Shown: in pieces, positions 50,636 to 60,745 of the stretch
Numbering within the stretch: position 1 is the first letter of the stretch
How the letters are laid out: every line of letters starts with the position of its first letter
Assembly (NCBI RefSeq): GCF_040802235.1
Contig: NC_133167.1
Location: 95,776,001-95,840,000 of the forward strand
Reading direction: 5' to 3'
Source of the DNA: Manis javanica
Taxonomy: Eukaryota; Chordata; Mammalia; Pholidota; Manidae
Length of the DNA stretch: 64,000 bases
Notes under the pieces: model-generated
What the model was told of the DNA's origin: nothing
The model's database searches: none
Seen by the model: the letters and a program-made list of their open reading frames with translations, nothing else
Made by a program: the position numbers and the translations under genes

Positions 50636-53600
50636 TCAGATGAGTGAAATCATTTGGTATTTCTCTTTCTCCACTTTGCTTATTTCACTGAGCATAATAC
50701 CCTCCAGCTCCATCCATGTTGCTGCAAATGGTAGGATTTGCCCTCTTCTTATGGCTGAGTAGTATTCCATTGTGTATATATACCACATCTTCTTTATCCA
50801 TTCATCTATTGATGGACATTTAGGTTGCTTCCAATTCTTGGCAACTGTAAATAGTGCTTGCGATAAACATAGGGGTGCATCTGTCTTTCTCAAACTTGAT
50901 TACTGCGTTCTTAGGGTAAATTCCTAGGAGTGCAATTCCTGGGTCAAATGGTAAGTCTGTTTCGAGCATTTTGATGAACCTCCATACTGCTTTCACAATG
51001 GCTGAATTAATTTACATTCCCACCAGCAGTGTAGGAGGGTTCCCCTTTCTCCACAGCCTCGCCAACATTGTTGTTGTTTGTCTTTTGGATGGCAGCCACC
51101 CTTACTGGTGTGAGATGATACCTCATTGTAGTTTTAATTTGCATTTCTCTGATAATTAGCGATGTGGAGCATCATTGCATGTGTCTGTTGGCCATCTGTC
51201 TTTCTTTTTTGGAGAACCGTCTGTTCAGTTCCTCTGCCCATTTTTTAATTGGGTAATTTGTTTTTTGTTTGTTGAGGCGTGTGAGCTCTTTATATATTCT
51301 GGACGTCCAGCCTTTATCGGATCTGTCATTTTCAGATATATTCTCCCATACCGTAGGGTTCCTTTTTGTTCTATTGATGGTGTCTTTTGCTGTACAGAAG
51401 CTTTTCAGCTTAATATAGTCCCAACTGTTCATTTTTGCTGTTGTTTTCCTTGCCCAGGGAGATATGTTCAAGAAGAGGTCACTCATGTTTATGTCTAAGA
51501 GTTTTTTCCTATGTTTTTTCCCAAGAGTTTAATGGTTTCATGACTTCCATTCAGGTCTTTGATCCATTTTGAGTTTACTTTTGTATATGGGGTTAGACAA
51601 TGGTCCAGTTTCATTCTCCTACATGTAGCTGTCCAGTTTTGCCAGCACCATCTGTTGAAGAGACTGTCATTTTGCCATTGTATGCCCATGGCTCCTTTAT
51701 TAAATATTAATTGACCACATATGTTTGGGTTAATTTCTGGAGTCTCTGATCTGTTCCACTGGTCTGTGGCTCTGTTCTTGTGCCAGTACCAAGTTGTCTT
51801 GATTACTATGGCTTTATAGTAGAGCTTGAAGTTGGGGAGTGAGATCCTCCCTACTTTATTCTTCTTTCTCAGGATTGCTTTGGCTATTTGGGGCCTTTGG
51901 TGTTTCCATATGAATTTTTGAATAATTTGTTCCAGTTCATTGAAGAATGTTGCTGGTAATTTGATAGGGATTGCATCAAATATATATATTGCTTTGGGCA
52001 TGGTGGCCATTTTGACGATATTAATTCTTCCTAGCCATGAGCATGGGATGAGTTTCCATTTGATAGTGTCCCCTTTAATTTCTCTTAAGAGTGACTTGTA
52101 GTTTTCAGGGTATAGGTCTTTCACTTCTTTGGTTAGTTTTATTCCTAGGTATTTTATTCTTTTTGATGCAATTGTGAATGGAATTGTTTTCCTGATTTCT
52201 CTTTCTATTGGTTCATTGTTAGTGTATAGGAAAGCCACAGATTTCTGTGTGTTAATTTTGTATCCTGCAACTTTGCTGTATTCCGATATCAGTTCTAGTA
52301 GTTTTGGAGTGGAGTCTTTAGGGTTTTTTATGTACAATATCATGTCATCTGCAAATAGTGACAGTTTAACTTCTTCCTTACCAATCTGGATTCCTTGTAT
52401 TTCTTTGTTTTGTCTGATTGCCATAGCTGGGACCTCCAGTACTATGTTAAATAACAGTGGGGAGAGTGGGCATCCCTGTCTAGTTCCTGATCTCAGAGGT
52501 AAAGCTTTCAGCTTCTCGCTGTTCAGTATAATGTTGGTTTTGGGTTTATCATAAATGGCCTTCATTATGTTGCGGTACTTGCCCTCTATTCCCATTTTGC
52601 TGAGAGTTTTTATCATGAATGGATGTTGAATTTTGTCAAATGCTTTTTCAGCATCTATGGAGATGATCATGTGGTTTTTGTCTTTCTTTTTGTTGATGTG
52701 GTGGATGATGTTGATGGATTTTCGAATGTTGTACCATCCTTGCATCCCTGGGATGAATCCCACTTGGTCATGGTGTATGATCCTTTTGATATACTGTTGA
52801 ATTCTGTTTGCTAATATTTTATTGAGTATTTTTGCATCTACATTCATCAGGGATATTGGTCTGTAATTTTCTTTTTTGGTGGGGTCTTTGCCTGGTTTTG
52901 GTATTGGGGTGATGTTGGCTTCATAGAATGAATTTGGGAGTGTTCCCTCCTCTTCTATTTTTTGGAACACTTTAAGGAGAATGGGTATTATGTCTTCTCT
53001 GTGTGTCTGATAAAATTCCGAGGTAAACTGTCCGGTCCCGGGGTTTTGTTCTTGGGTAGTTTTTTGATTACCATTTCAATTTCTTTGCTCGTAATTGGTT
53101 TGTTTAACTTTTGTGTTTCTTCCTTTGTCAGTCTTGGGAGGTTGTATTTTTCTAGGAAGTTGTCCATTTCTTCTAGGTTTTCCAGCTTGTTGGCATATAG
53201 GTTTTCATAGTAGTCTTTAATAATTCTTTGTATTTCTGTGGAGTCTGTCGAGATTATTCTGTTCTCATTTCTGATGCTGTTGATTTGTGTTGATTCTCTT
53301 TTTCTCTTAATAAGTTTGGCTAGAGGCTTATCTATTTTGTTTATTTTCTCAAAGAACCAGCTCTTGGTTTCGTTGATTTTTGCTAATGTTTTATTCTTCT
53401 CAATTTTGTTTATTTCTTCTCTGATCTTTATTATGTCCCTCCTTCTGCTGTCTTTAGGCCTCATTAGTTCTTCTTTTTCCAGTTTCGATAATTGTGATGT
53501 TAGTCTATTCATTTGGGATTGTTCGTCCTTCTTCAAGTGTGCCTGGATTGCTATATACTTTCCTCTTAAGTCTGCTTTCGCTGCGTCCCACGGAAGTTGG

Positions 53601-54475
53601 GGCATTGTGTTGTTGTTGTCATTTGTTTCTATATATTCCTTGATCTCTATTTTGATTTATTCATTGATCCATTGTTTATTTAGAAGCATGTTGTTAAGCC
53701 TCCATGTGTTTGTGAGCCTTTTTGTTTTCTTTGCAGAATTTATTTCTAGTTTTATACCTTTGTGGTCTGACATATTGGTTAGTAGAATTTCAATATTTTG
53801 AAATTTACGGAGGCTCTTTTTGTGAGCTAGTATGTGGTGTATTCTGGAGAATGTTCCATGTGCACTTGAGAAGAATGTATATCCTGTTGCTTTTGCATGT
53901 AGAGTTCTATAGATGTCTGTTAGGTCCATCTGTTCTAGTGTGTTGTTCAATGCCTGTGTGTCCTTACTTATTTTCTGCCAAGTGGATCTATCCTTTGGGG
54001 TGAGTGGTGTGTTGAAGTCTCCTAAAATGAATGCATTGCAGTCTATTTCCCTCTTTAGTTCTGTTAGTATTTGTTTCACATATGCTGGTGCTCCTGTGTT
54101 GGGTGCATATATATTTAGAATGATTATATCCTCTTGTTGGACTGAGCCCTTTATCATTATGTAGTGTCCTTCTTTATCTCTTGTTACTTTCTTTGTTTTG
54201 AAGTCTATTTTGTCTGATATTAGTACTGCAACCCCTGCTTTCTTCTCACTGTTGTTTGCCTGAAATATGTTTTTCCATCCCTTGACTTTTAGTCTGTGCT
54301 TGTCTTTGGGTTTGAGGTGAGTTTCTTGTAAGCAGCATATAGATGGGTCTTGCTTTTTTATCCATTCTATTACTCTGTGTCGTTTGATTGGTGCATTAAG
54401 TCCATTTACATGTAGGGTGACTATTGAGAGATATGTACTTATTGCCATTGCAGGCTTTAGATTCGTGGTTACCAA
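50636..54475 (-). pseudogene. L1 ORF2 (endonuclease-reverse transcriptase), inactivated
   Basis: The N-terminal segment (54475-53657) is an AP-like endonuclease with CCLQETH, the GDFN motif and SDHKG near its end. The middle frames (53605-52988 and 52970-51495) hold the reverse transcriptase, including the FADD active-site motif in [12 protein letters not shown] and the preceding [14 protein letters not shown]. The C-terminal pieces (51486-51172 and 50893-50636) include MWYIYTMEYYSAIRRG. Breaks: a stop at about 53657, a frameshift near 53030, another near 51495, a stop near 51172 and further damage to about 50893. A working protein would be about 1,270 residues in one frame. The element can no longer act in cis. 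Confidence 0.93.
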
Positions 54476-54595
54476 AGATTCAAGGTTAGCTTCTTTAGTA
54501 TCTTACTGCCTAACTTAGCTCGCTTATTGAGCTGTTATGTACACTGTCTGGAGATTCTTTTCTTCTCTCCCTTCTTATTCCTCCTCTTCCATTCT

Positions 54596-55534
54596 TCATA
54601 TGTTGTGTGTTTTGTTCTGTGCTCTTTTTAGGAGTGCTCCCATCTTGAGCAGTCCCTGTAGGATGCCCTGTAGAGGTGGTTTGTGGGAAGCAAATTCCCT
54701 CAGCTTTTGCTTGTCTGGAAATTGTTTAATTCCGCCATCATACTTAAATGATAGTCGTGCTGGATACAGTATCCTTGGTTCAAGGCCCTTCTGTTTCATT
54801 GCATTAAGTATATCATGCCATTCTCTTCTGGCCTGTAGGGTTTCTGTCGAGAAGTCTGATGTTAGCCTGATGGGTTTTCCTTTATAGGTGACCTTTTTCT
54901 CTCTAGCTGCCTTTAAAACTCTCTCCTTGTCCTTGATCCTTTCCATTTTAATTATTATGTGTCTTGGTGTTGTCCTCCTTGGATCTTTTCTGTTGGGGGT
55001 TCTGTGTATTTCCGTGGTCTGTTTGATTATTTCCTCCCCCAGTTTGGGGAAGTTTTCAGCAATTATTTCTTCAAAGAGACTTTCTATCCCTTTTCCTCTC
55101 TCTTCTTCTTCTGGTACCCCTATAATACGAATATTATTCCTTTTTGATTGGTCACATAGTTCTCTTAGTATTGTTTCGTTCCTGGAGATCCTTTTATCTC
55201 GCTCTATGTCAGCTTCTATACGTTCCTGTTCTCTGGTTTCTATTTCTTCAATGGCCTCTTGCATCTTATCTATTCTGCTCATAAATCCTTCCAGGGTTTG
55301 TTTCACTTCTGTGATCTCCTTCCTGACATCTGTGATCTCCCTCCGGACTTCATCCCATTGCTCTTGCATTTTTCTCTGCATCTCATCCCATTGCTCTTGC
55401 ATTTTTCTCTGCATCTCCGTCAGCATGTTCATGATTTTTATTTTGAATTCTTTTTCAGGAAGACTGGTTAGGTCTGTCTCCTTCTCATGTGTCATCTCTG
55501 TGATCTTTGTCTGCCTGTAGTTTTGCCTTTTCAT
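54596..55534 (-). CDS. L1 ORF1 protein, open reading frame intact
   Basis: 312 residues, close to the usual 300-370. It is the trimeric RNA-binding chaperone that coats L1 RNA. Residues about 20-130 are a coiled coil, residues about 135-230 the RRM-like domain (starting NNIRIIGVPEEEE) and the rest the basic C-terminal domain (with ARLSFKYDGG). The coiled coil has an exact 33-bp (11-residue, EMQRKMQEQWD) tandem duplication at 55351-55416. The start codon is the first ATG after the 5'UTR. About 120 bp separate its stop from the ORF2 frame. Being intact while ORF2 is broken suggests the insertion is not very old. Confidence 0.95.
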   Translation of the reverse strand: MKRQNYRQTKITEMTHEKETDLTSLPEKEFKIKIMNMLTEMQRKMQEQWDEMQRKMQEQWDEVRREITDVRKEITEVKQTLEGFMSRIDKMQEAIEEIETREQERIEADIERDKRISRNETILRELCDQSKRNNIRIIGVPEEEERGKGIESLFEEIIAENFPKLGEEIIKQTTEIHRTPNRKDPRRTTPRHIIIKMERIKDKERVLKAAREKKVTYKGKPIRLTSDFSTETLQARREWHDILNAMKQKGLEPRILYPARLSFKYDGGIKQFPDKQKLREFASHKPPLQGILQGLLKMGALLKRAQNKTHNI

Positions 55535-56536
55535 GGTGATAGAGATAGTTTGCAGAGCTGGTATGAGTGACAGCTGGAAGAGCTTCCCTTCTTGTTGGTT
55601 TGTGGCCTTCCTCTCCTGGGAGAATAGCGACCTCTAGTGGCTTGTGCTTGGCAGCTGTGCGCAGACAGGGCTTCTGCTTCCTGCCCGGTTGCTATGGAGT
55701 TTATCTCTGCTGTTGCTTTGGGCATGGCCTGGCTGGTGCTGTTCCTCCAAAATGGTGCAGCCCCGTTGGAGGGGGAGTGGCCAGGAGGCTATTTATCTCT
55801 GTAAGGGGCCTCCGTGCTCCCTGCTGCCCAGGGGGTTAAAGTGCCCAGAGATCCCCAGATTCCCTGCCTCTGGGCTAAGTGTCGTGTCCTGACCCTTTAA
55901 GACTTCCAAAAAGCACTCTCCAAACCAAAAGAACAACAGCAACAACAAAAGAAAAAAAAAATTAAATAAATAATTTTAAAAAAGGGAAAAATGCGTGATT
56001 TTCTTTGTCCTCAGGCGCCGGTCTCAGGCACCCGCCCCCTTGTCTTGCTTCCCTGTTTCCCTAGCATTGGGGTCCCTGTCCCTTTAAGGCTTCCAAAAAG
56101 CACTCGCCAAAAAAAAAAAAATAAAAGCCTCTCCTGTTTCTTTGTTCTCCGGCATCAGCCTCAGGCACCCGCTTACCAGTCCTGCCGCCCTGTTTCCCTA
56201 GTATCCAGGACCCCACGCATGCACTGTGTCTGTGCTCTTGTCCGGATGGCTGGGGCTGGGTGTTCAGCAGTCCTGGGCTCCCTCCCTGCTGACTCCTCTC
56301 CTCCTGCTGGGGGCTGGGGGGCGGGGCGCTCGGGTCCCATCCGGCCGGGGCTTGTGTCTTATCCCCTTCGCTAGGCCCTGGGTTCTCGCAGGTGTGGATG
56401 TGGTCTGGATGTTGTCCTGTGTCCTCTGGTCTCTATTTTAGGAAGAGTTGTCTTTTTTATATTTTCATAGATAAATGTGGTTTTGGGAGGAGATTTCTGC
56501 TGCTCTACCCACGCCGCCGTCTTGGCTCTGCCTCCC
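55535..56536 (-). promoter_or_regulatory. L1 5'UTR with internal promoter
   Basis: A GC- and CpG-rich 1.0-kb leader. It contains two diverged copies of a module of about 187 bp: 'ccctttaagacttccaaaaa' at 55893 and 'ccctttaaggcttccaaaaa' at 56080, each followed by an A-rich run, a 'caggcacccgc' block and 'cctgtttccctag'. Duplicated 5'UTR modules often mark promoter evolution in L1. Plus-strand frames across it are incidental. Confidence 0.75.
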
Positions 56537-56554
56537 ATTACCAACGTTTTATCT

Positions 56555-57140
56555 GCTGCTCTCTTGATTTCCTCCCTCATTCCAGTCATGGATATCCCCA
56601 TTTAATGCTCTGGACGCTGCGAGAGAGAAACGAGTTTCTTTGGCCTCACCTCCCGCCGCTGGGGAAGCTGGTCACTCACCTGCTGGCCCCCTCTCCGCAA
56701 GAGAAATCATGGGCAAGAGGCCGTGGTGAGCCCTAAGCTGTGCCATTTTGGGAAGGGGTGATGCGCACAAAGTCAGGCTGTTCCTCTTACCTACTCCAGG
56801 CCACCCAATCTTGAGGTCTTTTTTTTTTTTTTCTGTAATGGAATGCTGGAACTTCTCTGGAAACTGGGGCTTCCATAAGGGCCCTTTCATCTTTGGGTGA
56901 TTTTCGGGTCACTGTTCAGCGCTGCTCCTGGGTTGTGGTCAGGAAGGGCTACACTGGGTCATAGGCCCCTACAGTATCCCAGCCAAGGCAGAAGCCTGCT
57001 TGCCTGTTTCCCAATGCACAGATGGGCGAGACCCTCCCGGGTCCCTGGGCATGTGGGGTTGGACCCCACAGCTTCCACAAAAGTACTCTGGTTTGTGGAT
57101 GGATGCTTAAGTTTTTTCGTTGAGGGGAGGGAGGGATAAA
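56555..57140. other. GC-rich unassigned segment beside the L1 5' end
   Basis: A GC-richer block contrasting with the AT-rich intron, with a poly-T run at 56818-56832. It shows neither retroviral pol motifs nor L1 5'UTR structure. It may be an old LTR or another repeat. Several frames on both strands have no recognised domain. Confidence 0.35.
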
Positions 57141-57449
57141 AATGACATCACATGATGCTGATGTCATTCCAGTTTCCTTCTTTTTGAAACCTTACCATAA
57201 TTGGCTTTGTGACTTGACACTTAATTGGCTTAATACCAGAATGATGGTTAGCATAGATAATTACAATACCACTGTCTCCTCTACTATATAGTTTGCTATT
57301 GATTTTTATTATCATTTTTCATTAGCCCCCAACTGACATTCTGTATCATTTGGTTTCCTCCCTTTCTGGTCATTTTGCTCTCTCATTCTTTCTTATTTTA
57401 CTGTTTGGTATTGTTATAATGGACTTAGAATGAGTAAAGCAGGCAATGT
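57141..57449. other. Unassigned intronic DNA
   Basis: AT-rich with no recognised feature. Confidence 0.45.
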
Positions 57450-57600
57450 AAATTCTAGCCACATTGTTTATCTTTGCAAGTTTCTATTTGGACCACAATT
57501 TCTTTCTTTATAATTAAGGGATAATTCCTTGCAGAGGGTTTTGAAGGCCAAATGAAATAACATGCTAACTTCATGAAATATTAAGGGTTTATAAAAGTTC
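57450..57600 (+). repeat. Possible MIR fragment
   Basis: 'ttgcaagtttctatttgga', 'ttataattaagggataatt' and 'ggccaaatgaaataacatg' follow the 3' half of the forward MIR loosely. Confidence 0.45.
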
Positions 57601-57617
57601 TAGAAAATGAAATATGG

Positions 57618-57725
57618 ATCTTGTTCCTTAGATATAAACGTGCTCTTGGGCAAGTCACTTAACCTTTGAAGCATCAGTTTGTTCAAATGTAAAATGAGAG
57701 CATTCAATAGGATTAGGATTTCTGA
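57618..57725 (+). repeat. MIR fragment
   Basis: 'gctcttgggcaagtcactt', 'aacctttgaagcatcagtt' and 'caaatgtaaaatgagagca' match the forward MIR core well. Confidence 0.7.
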
Positions 57726-58867
57726 ACCTGGAGAAGTTTCCCATTGGCCCTCTGAAATTATATGTTTTTCATTTGTAGCATAAGTGGGTTTTTCTGTTGT
57801 GAACATCTGTAATGTTTATTAGATTTTTTAAAAGTTAAAAGCTATCAAATCAAACATTTGTTTAGACTCTTTCTAAATGTGTGGTTATATGAAATTTAAT
57901 AGAAGAATTACTTATGGTACTTTCTCTGTAAATTAAAGGTAATTTTATGTCTGAGAGCTTGAATCATACTAACAGTTCTGTTCTGATTTGATTACAATGC
58001 CCATATCATAAAGAAGCTTAATAATTTTTAACAACTTGAGTTACACGATCCATAGAGAATAACTAAAACTCATTGTGACTGAGTGATTTAAGTTTTTTTT
58101 ATTTGACTATCAAATATCAGTTAGATTTACACTTGACTTATCTTTTCCTCTTGCAAATATGTAATCTAAAATGCCACAGATTTTGTACATTGCTATAGTT
58201 TTCAAAGTACTGCATTGGTGCTGTATCTGTAGTAACTCCTGATGGACACAATGTAGAGGGTTGGTCATTTGTTTGAATACAATCCTAAGCACCGTACTGG
58301 TCTCTAGTGTTCTAAGTACATATTGACAATAGAAACAACATCATTTTATAATTTGAAGAGGAATTGGTAAGGGAAATAAGGTATTACTTTCCTTTTCTCT
58401 GTACCCCTTTTCCTTGTGAAGCTGCTTCTGTACAATTAGGTTAGCCTTATGTCATTTCTCTGCATAGATTGTAGTCTTTTTGTTTTTGCATTTTCAGAGG
58501 ATTCTGTCATGTCATGGTAAGTAGGTACCTGTTCCCAGTGACCTGGCTATATTGTGTTTTACTTGTTACTCAAACCAAAACTTCTTTCGTGTGGGGACTT
58601 CCTAGTATTTTGTGTCTTGCCTTCGTAATCATACTAGAAACCCAAAGTAGGTGAGCCTTTTATTTTTTGTGATTGGCTGTTTGATAAGTATGTTGTAAAT
58701 GTTTTCACATCATGTCTTTCCTTATTATTTTAAGTGGAAATAATATTTTTGAAGTAAGCAGTAAAGAATAAATAATTTGAGGGTTGTCTCTCTGAAATAT
58801 GGCACATTTACTGGACAAAGGGGCCATGTTACTGATGTTTCTCTAAAATGTGATCTGTCATTCTGTT
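57726..58867. other. Unassigned intronic DNA
   Basis: AT-rich with no recognised exon or repeat. Small minus frames at 57600-57806 and 58110-58292 are unsupported. Confidence 0.45.
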
Positions 58868-60320
58868 TTTTTAAACAGATATTTGTTGATGAATACTACA
58901 TGTGAGACACCATGCTGGGTTTGGAGGCAGAGTGGTGAATAAGATAGCCACCTGATATCTCCTCTAGCTGATACCTCCTATAGCTCCACAGCCCAGTGAG
59001 AGATGCAGACAGAAAAACAGGCAATTAGAAGGTGTGAAAAATGTATAAACTGGGACCATTGAGTGATAAGGTGTTACGGTAGCACATTGGGGTAAGCTGA
59101 AAACTGAAGAGATGCACATAGGAAATAACCTAATGAAGGGGAGAGTGCTGTAGGCAGAAGAAATAGCACCAGAAGTATGAAAAAGCACAACAGATTCAGG
59201 GGACTCAAAGTCATTCAGTACGGCTAGGCTGAGAAAGCACAGGCTGGCAGAGGGACAGGGCTGAGGCTGGAATGGAAGTCAGAAGCAACTCCTAAAAGAG
59301 CTTGCCTGCCAGCCATGGTAAAGAATCTAGACTCGATCCTGGAATCAGTGGGAGGAACTGAAAAGTTCCGTCTCGGAGGTGAGGAGATGAGGTTTATATT
59401 GAGAAGGATTGCTCTGGCTGTGCTGTGGAAAATAGCTTGGTTGGGATGCAAGATGGGAGGAGGGGCAAGCAGTCTACTCACGAGGCTAGTGCGGAAACCA
59501 GTGTGAGAGGCAGTGATGACTTGACATAGGCTGTGGCTTTGAGAATGAAGAAAAATAACCATATTTTTGAGCTATTTAGGAGCCAGATGAGACCGTTCGT
59601 GGTAATAGATTGTGTTTTGGATAAGGTAAAATGGAGACAAGAATGACAACGATATTTATTTGTAAGAGGACTATTCTATTTACTGAATGGGAAACAGGAT
59701 AAGGAAGGGATTTTGGAAGGAAGATAATATGTTCATTTTTACCATGTGAGATACCTTTGCAAATCTAAACAGAGATTTTGAGAGGCTGTAGAATGTATGG
59801 ATATGTAATCTTTTGATGTGGCCTGAAGACAGAAAGGATTTGGAAATCATTAGCATAAGTGGGAGTTTATGGTGGTTAGAAGTCAGCCAGCCCGGGCATG
59901 TACAATGCAAATAGAAGAGCTCATGCACCCTCAAGAATACCACTATTTCAGTGCCCTGCAGAAGGCAAGCTTGCCGAAGAGACCAAGACTGCTACCAGAG
60001 AGCTAGGAAGAAACCAAGCAGGGTTTGGCTGTCACCAGAGACTCCCTCAAGAAGAGAGGTCACCAGTGATAAATGGTGACTACTGAGAGGCTCAATAAAA
60101 ACTGTAAAGTCCTTTGGATTTAACAAGAGCAGTTTAACTGCAGTGTTAGGGTGGTCACGGGAATGTAGTGGGTTAATGAGTGAGTGGGTTACGAGGAGGT
60201 GGAGATAGCTGCGCTTCTTATCTAGCACTTTTGGGGTTAATGGGTGGAAAGTTAAGTGAGTTGAGAAGAGGCTGAAATGAAGAAAGTAACTATTTTAGAG
60301 CCAGGTGGCTGAGAAGGTAG
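58868..60320 (+). repeat. Ancient LINE-like repeat (L2-type, uncertain)
   Basis: It begins 'atatttgttgatgaatact' and 'gacaccatgctgggtttgg'. It continues through 'gagagtgctgtaggcagaa', 'gccagccatggtaaagaat' and 'aaggattgctctggctgtg', blocks that recur in a common ancient mammalian repeat. Purine-rich and GT-rich without intact frames. Exact family and right boundary are not certain. Confidence 0.5.
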
Positions 60321-60404
60321 GAGGAAGGAATGGGAATTAGAAAACTCTAGGTGGAATTGGCTTCTTTAGGAATGTAAGTAGTTCGTAGGGCTGTTTATAG
60401 AAAT

Positions 60405-60745
60405 TTGACATGCACATGATAGCGTTGCACTTTCCCACCTTGTGAGCTCAGGCATGGTTGCATGACTTTCTTTGGCCAGTGGAATGTGAGTGATGTGTTA
60501 AGTGTCAGTTCTGGGCAGAAGCTCCAAGAGCCATTTTATGCTTTGACATATTCTCTTTTCCTCTAGCACAGTGTCTGGGAATGTTTGGCATGGTGGATGC
60601 TTATCAGCCTGGTCTTTGAGTGACTAGGATGAGCAGAGCCTCTCTGCCAACCCAAAAGATGGAGAAACTCATCTTCATTTTTTTATATACTGAGATTTGG
60701 AGCTGTTAATGCACTGCATGTAATCCAGGCTGTTTTGATTGTTGC
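60405..60745 (+). repeat. Ancient interspersed repeat, plus strand
   Basis: 'ctttctttggccagtggaa', 'tgtgagtgatgtgttaagt', 'gcagaagctccaagagcca' and the right end 'actgagatttggagctgtt' form the known order of an old mammalian repeat. I do not assign its class from memory. Confidence 0.55.

Larger units (their letters stand above)
50284..56536 (-). mobile_element. Full-length L1 (LINE-1)
   Basis: It has all parts: a 5' end GGGAGGCAGAGCCAAGACGG (minus strand, from 56536) that resembles the GGAGCCAAGATGG start of other L1s, a ~1.0-kb GC-rich 5'UTR, ORF1 (open), ORF2 (interrupted) and a 3'UTR at about 50284-50635 ending in the purine repeat. It is clearly younger than the other L1 pieces in the window because most of ORF2 still reads as long frames. 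ORF2 lesions make it non-autonomous now. Antisense to TUSC3. Confidence 0.95.
47789..56554 (-). mobile_element. Composite L1 + ERV-tail insertion (about 8.7 kb)
   Basis: Minus-strand order: full-length L1 (56536 to about 50284), purine microsatellite (50296 to 49615), retroviral pol-env-LTR tail (49614 to 47821), poly(A) (47820 to 47803). The left flank CATTACCAATATCT (47789-47802) matches the right flank 56536-56554, which has the same 14 bases plus a 5-bp CGTTT at 56545-56549. No second duplication was found at the L1/ERV junction, and no retroviral sequence resumes beyond the L1 5' end. The simplest reading is one target-primed event on a chimeric RNA that started at the L1 5' end and ended at the LTR polyadenylation site. 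Independent neighbouring insertions remain possible. Confidence 0.6.

Noticed and set aside
52129-55892. Many plus-strand frames (for example 53238-53801 and 54888-55520) as genes
   Set aside because: They are antisense to L1 ORF1 and ORF2 and hydrophobic because of that. The minus-strand reading explains the sequence fully.
50284-56536. Target-site duplication immediately flanking the L1 alone
   Set aside because: No convincing match to the right flank was found at 49600-49615. The weak 'ttaccattagttttatc' near 49579 matches less well than the flank left of the ERV tail.
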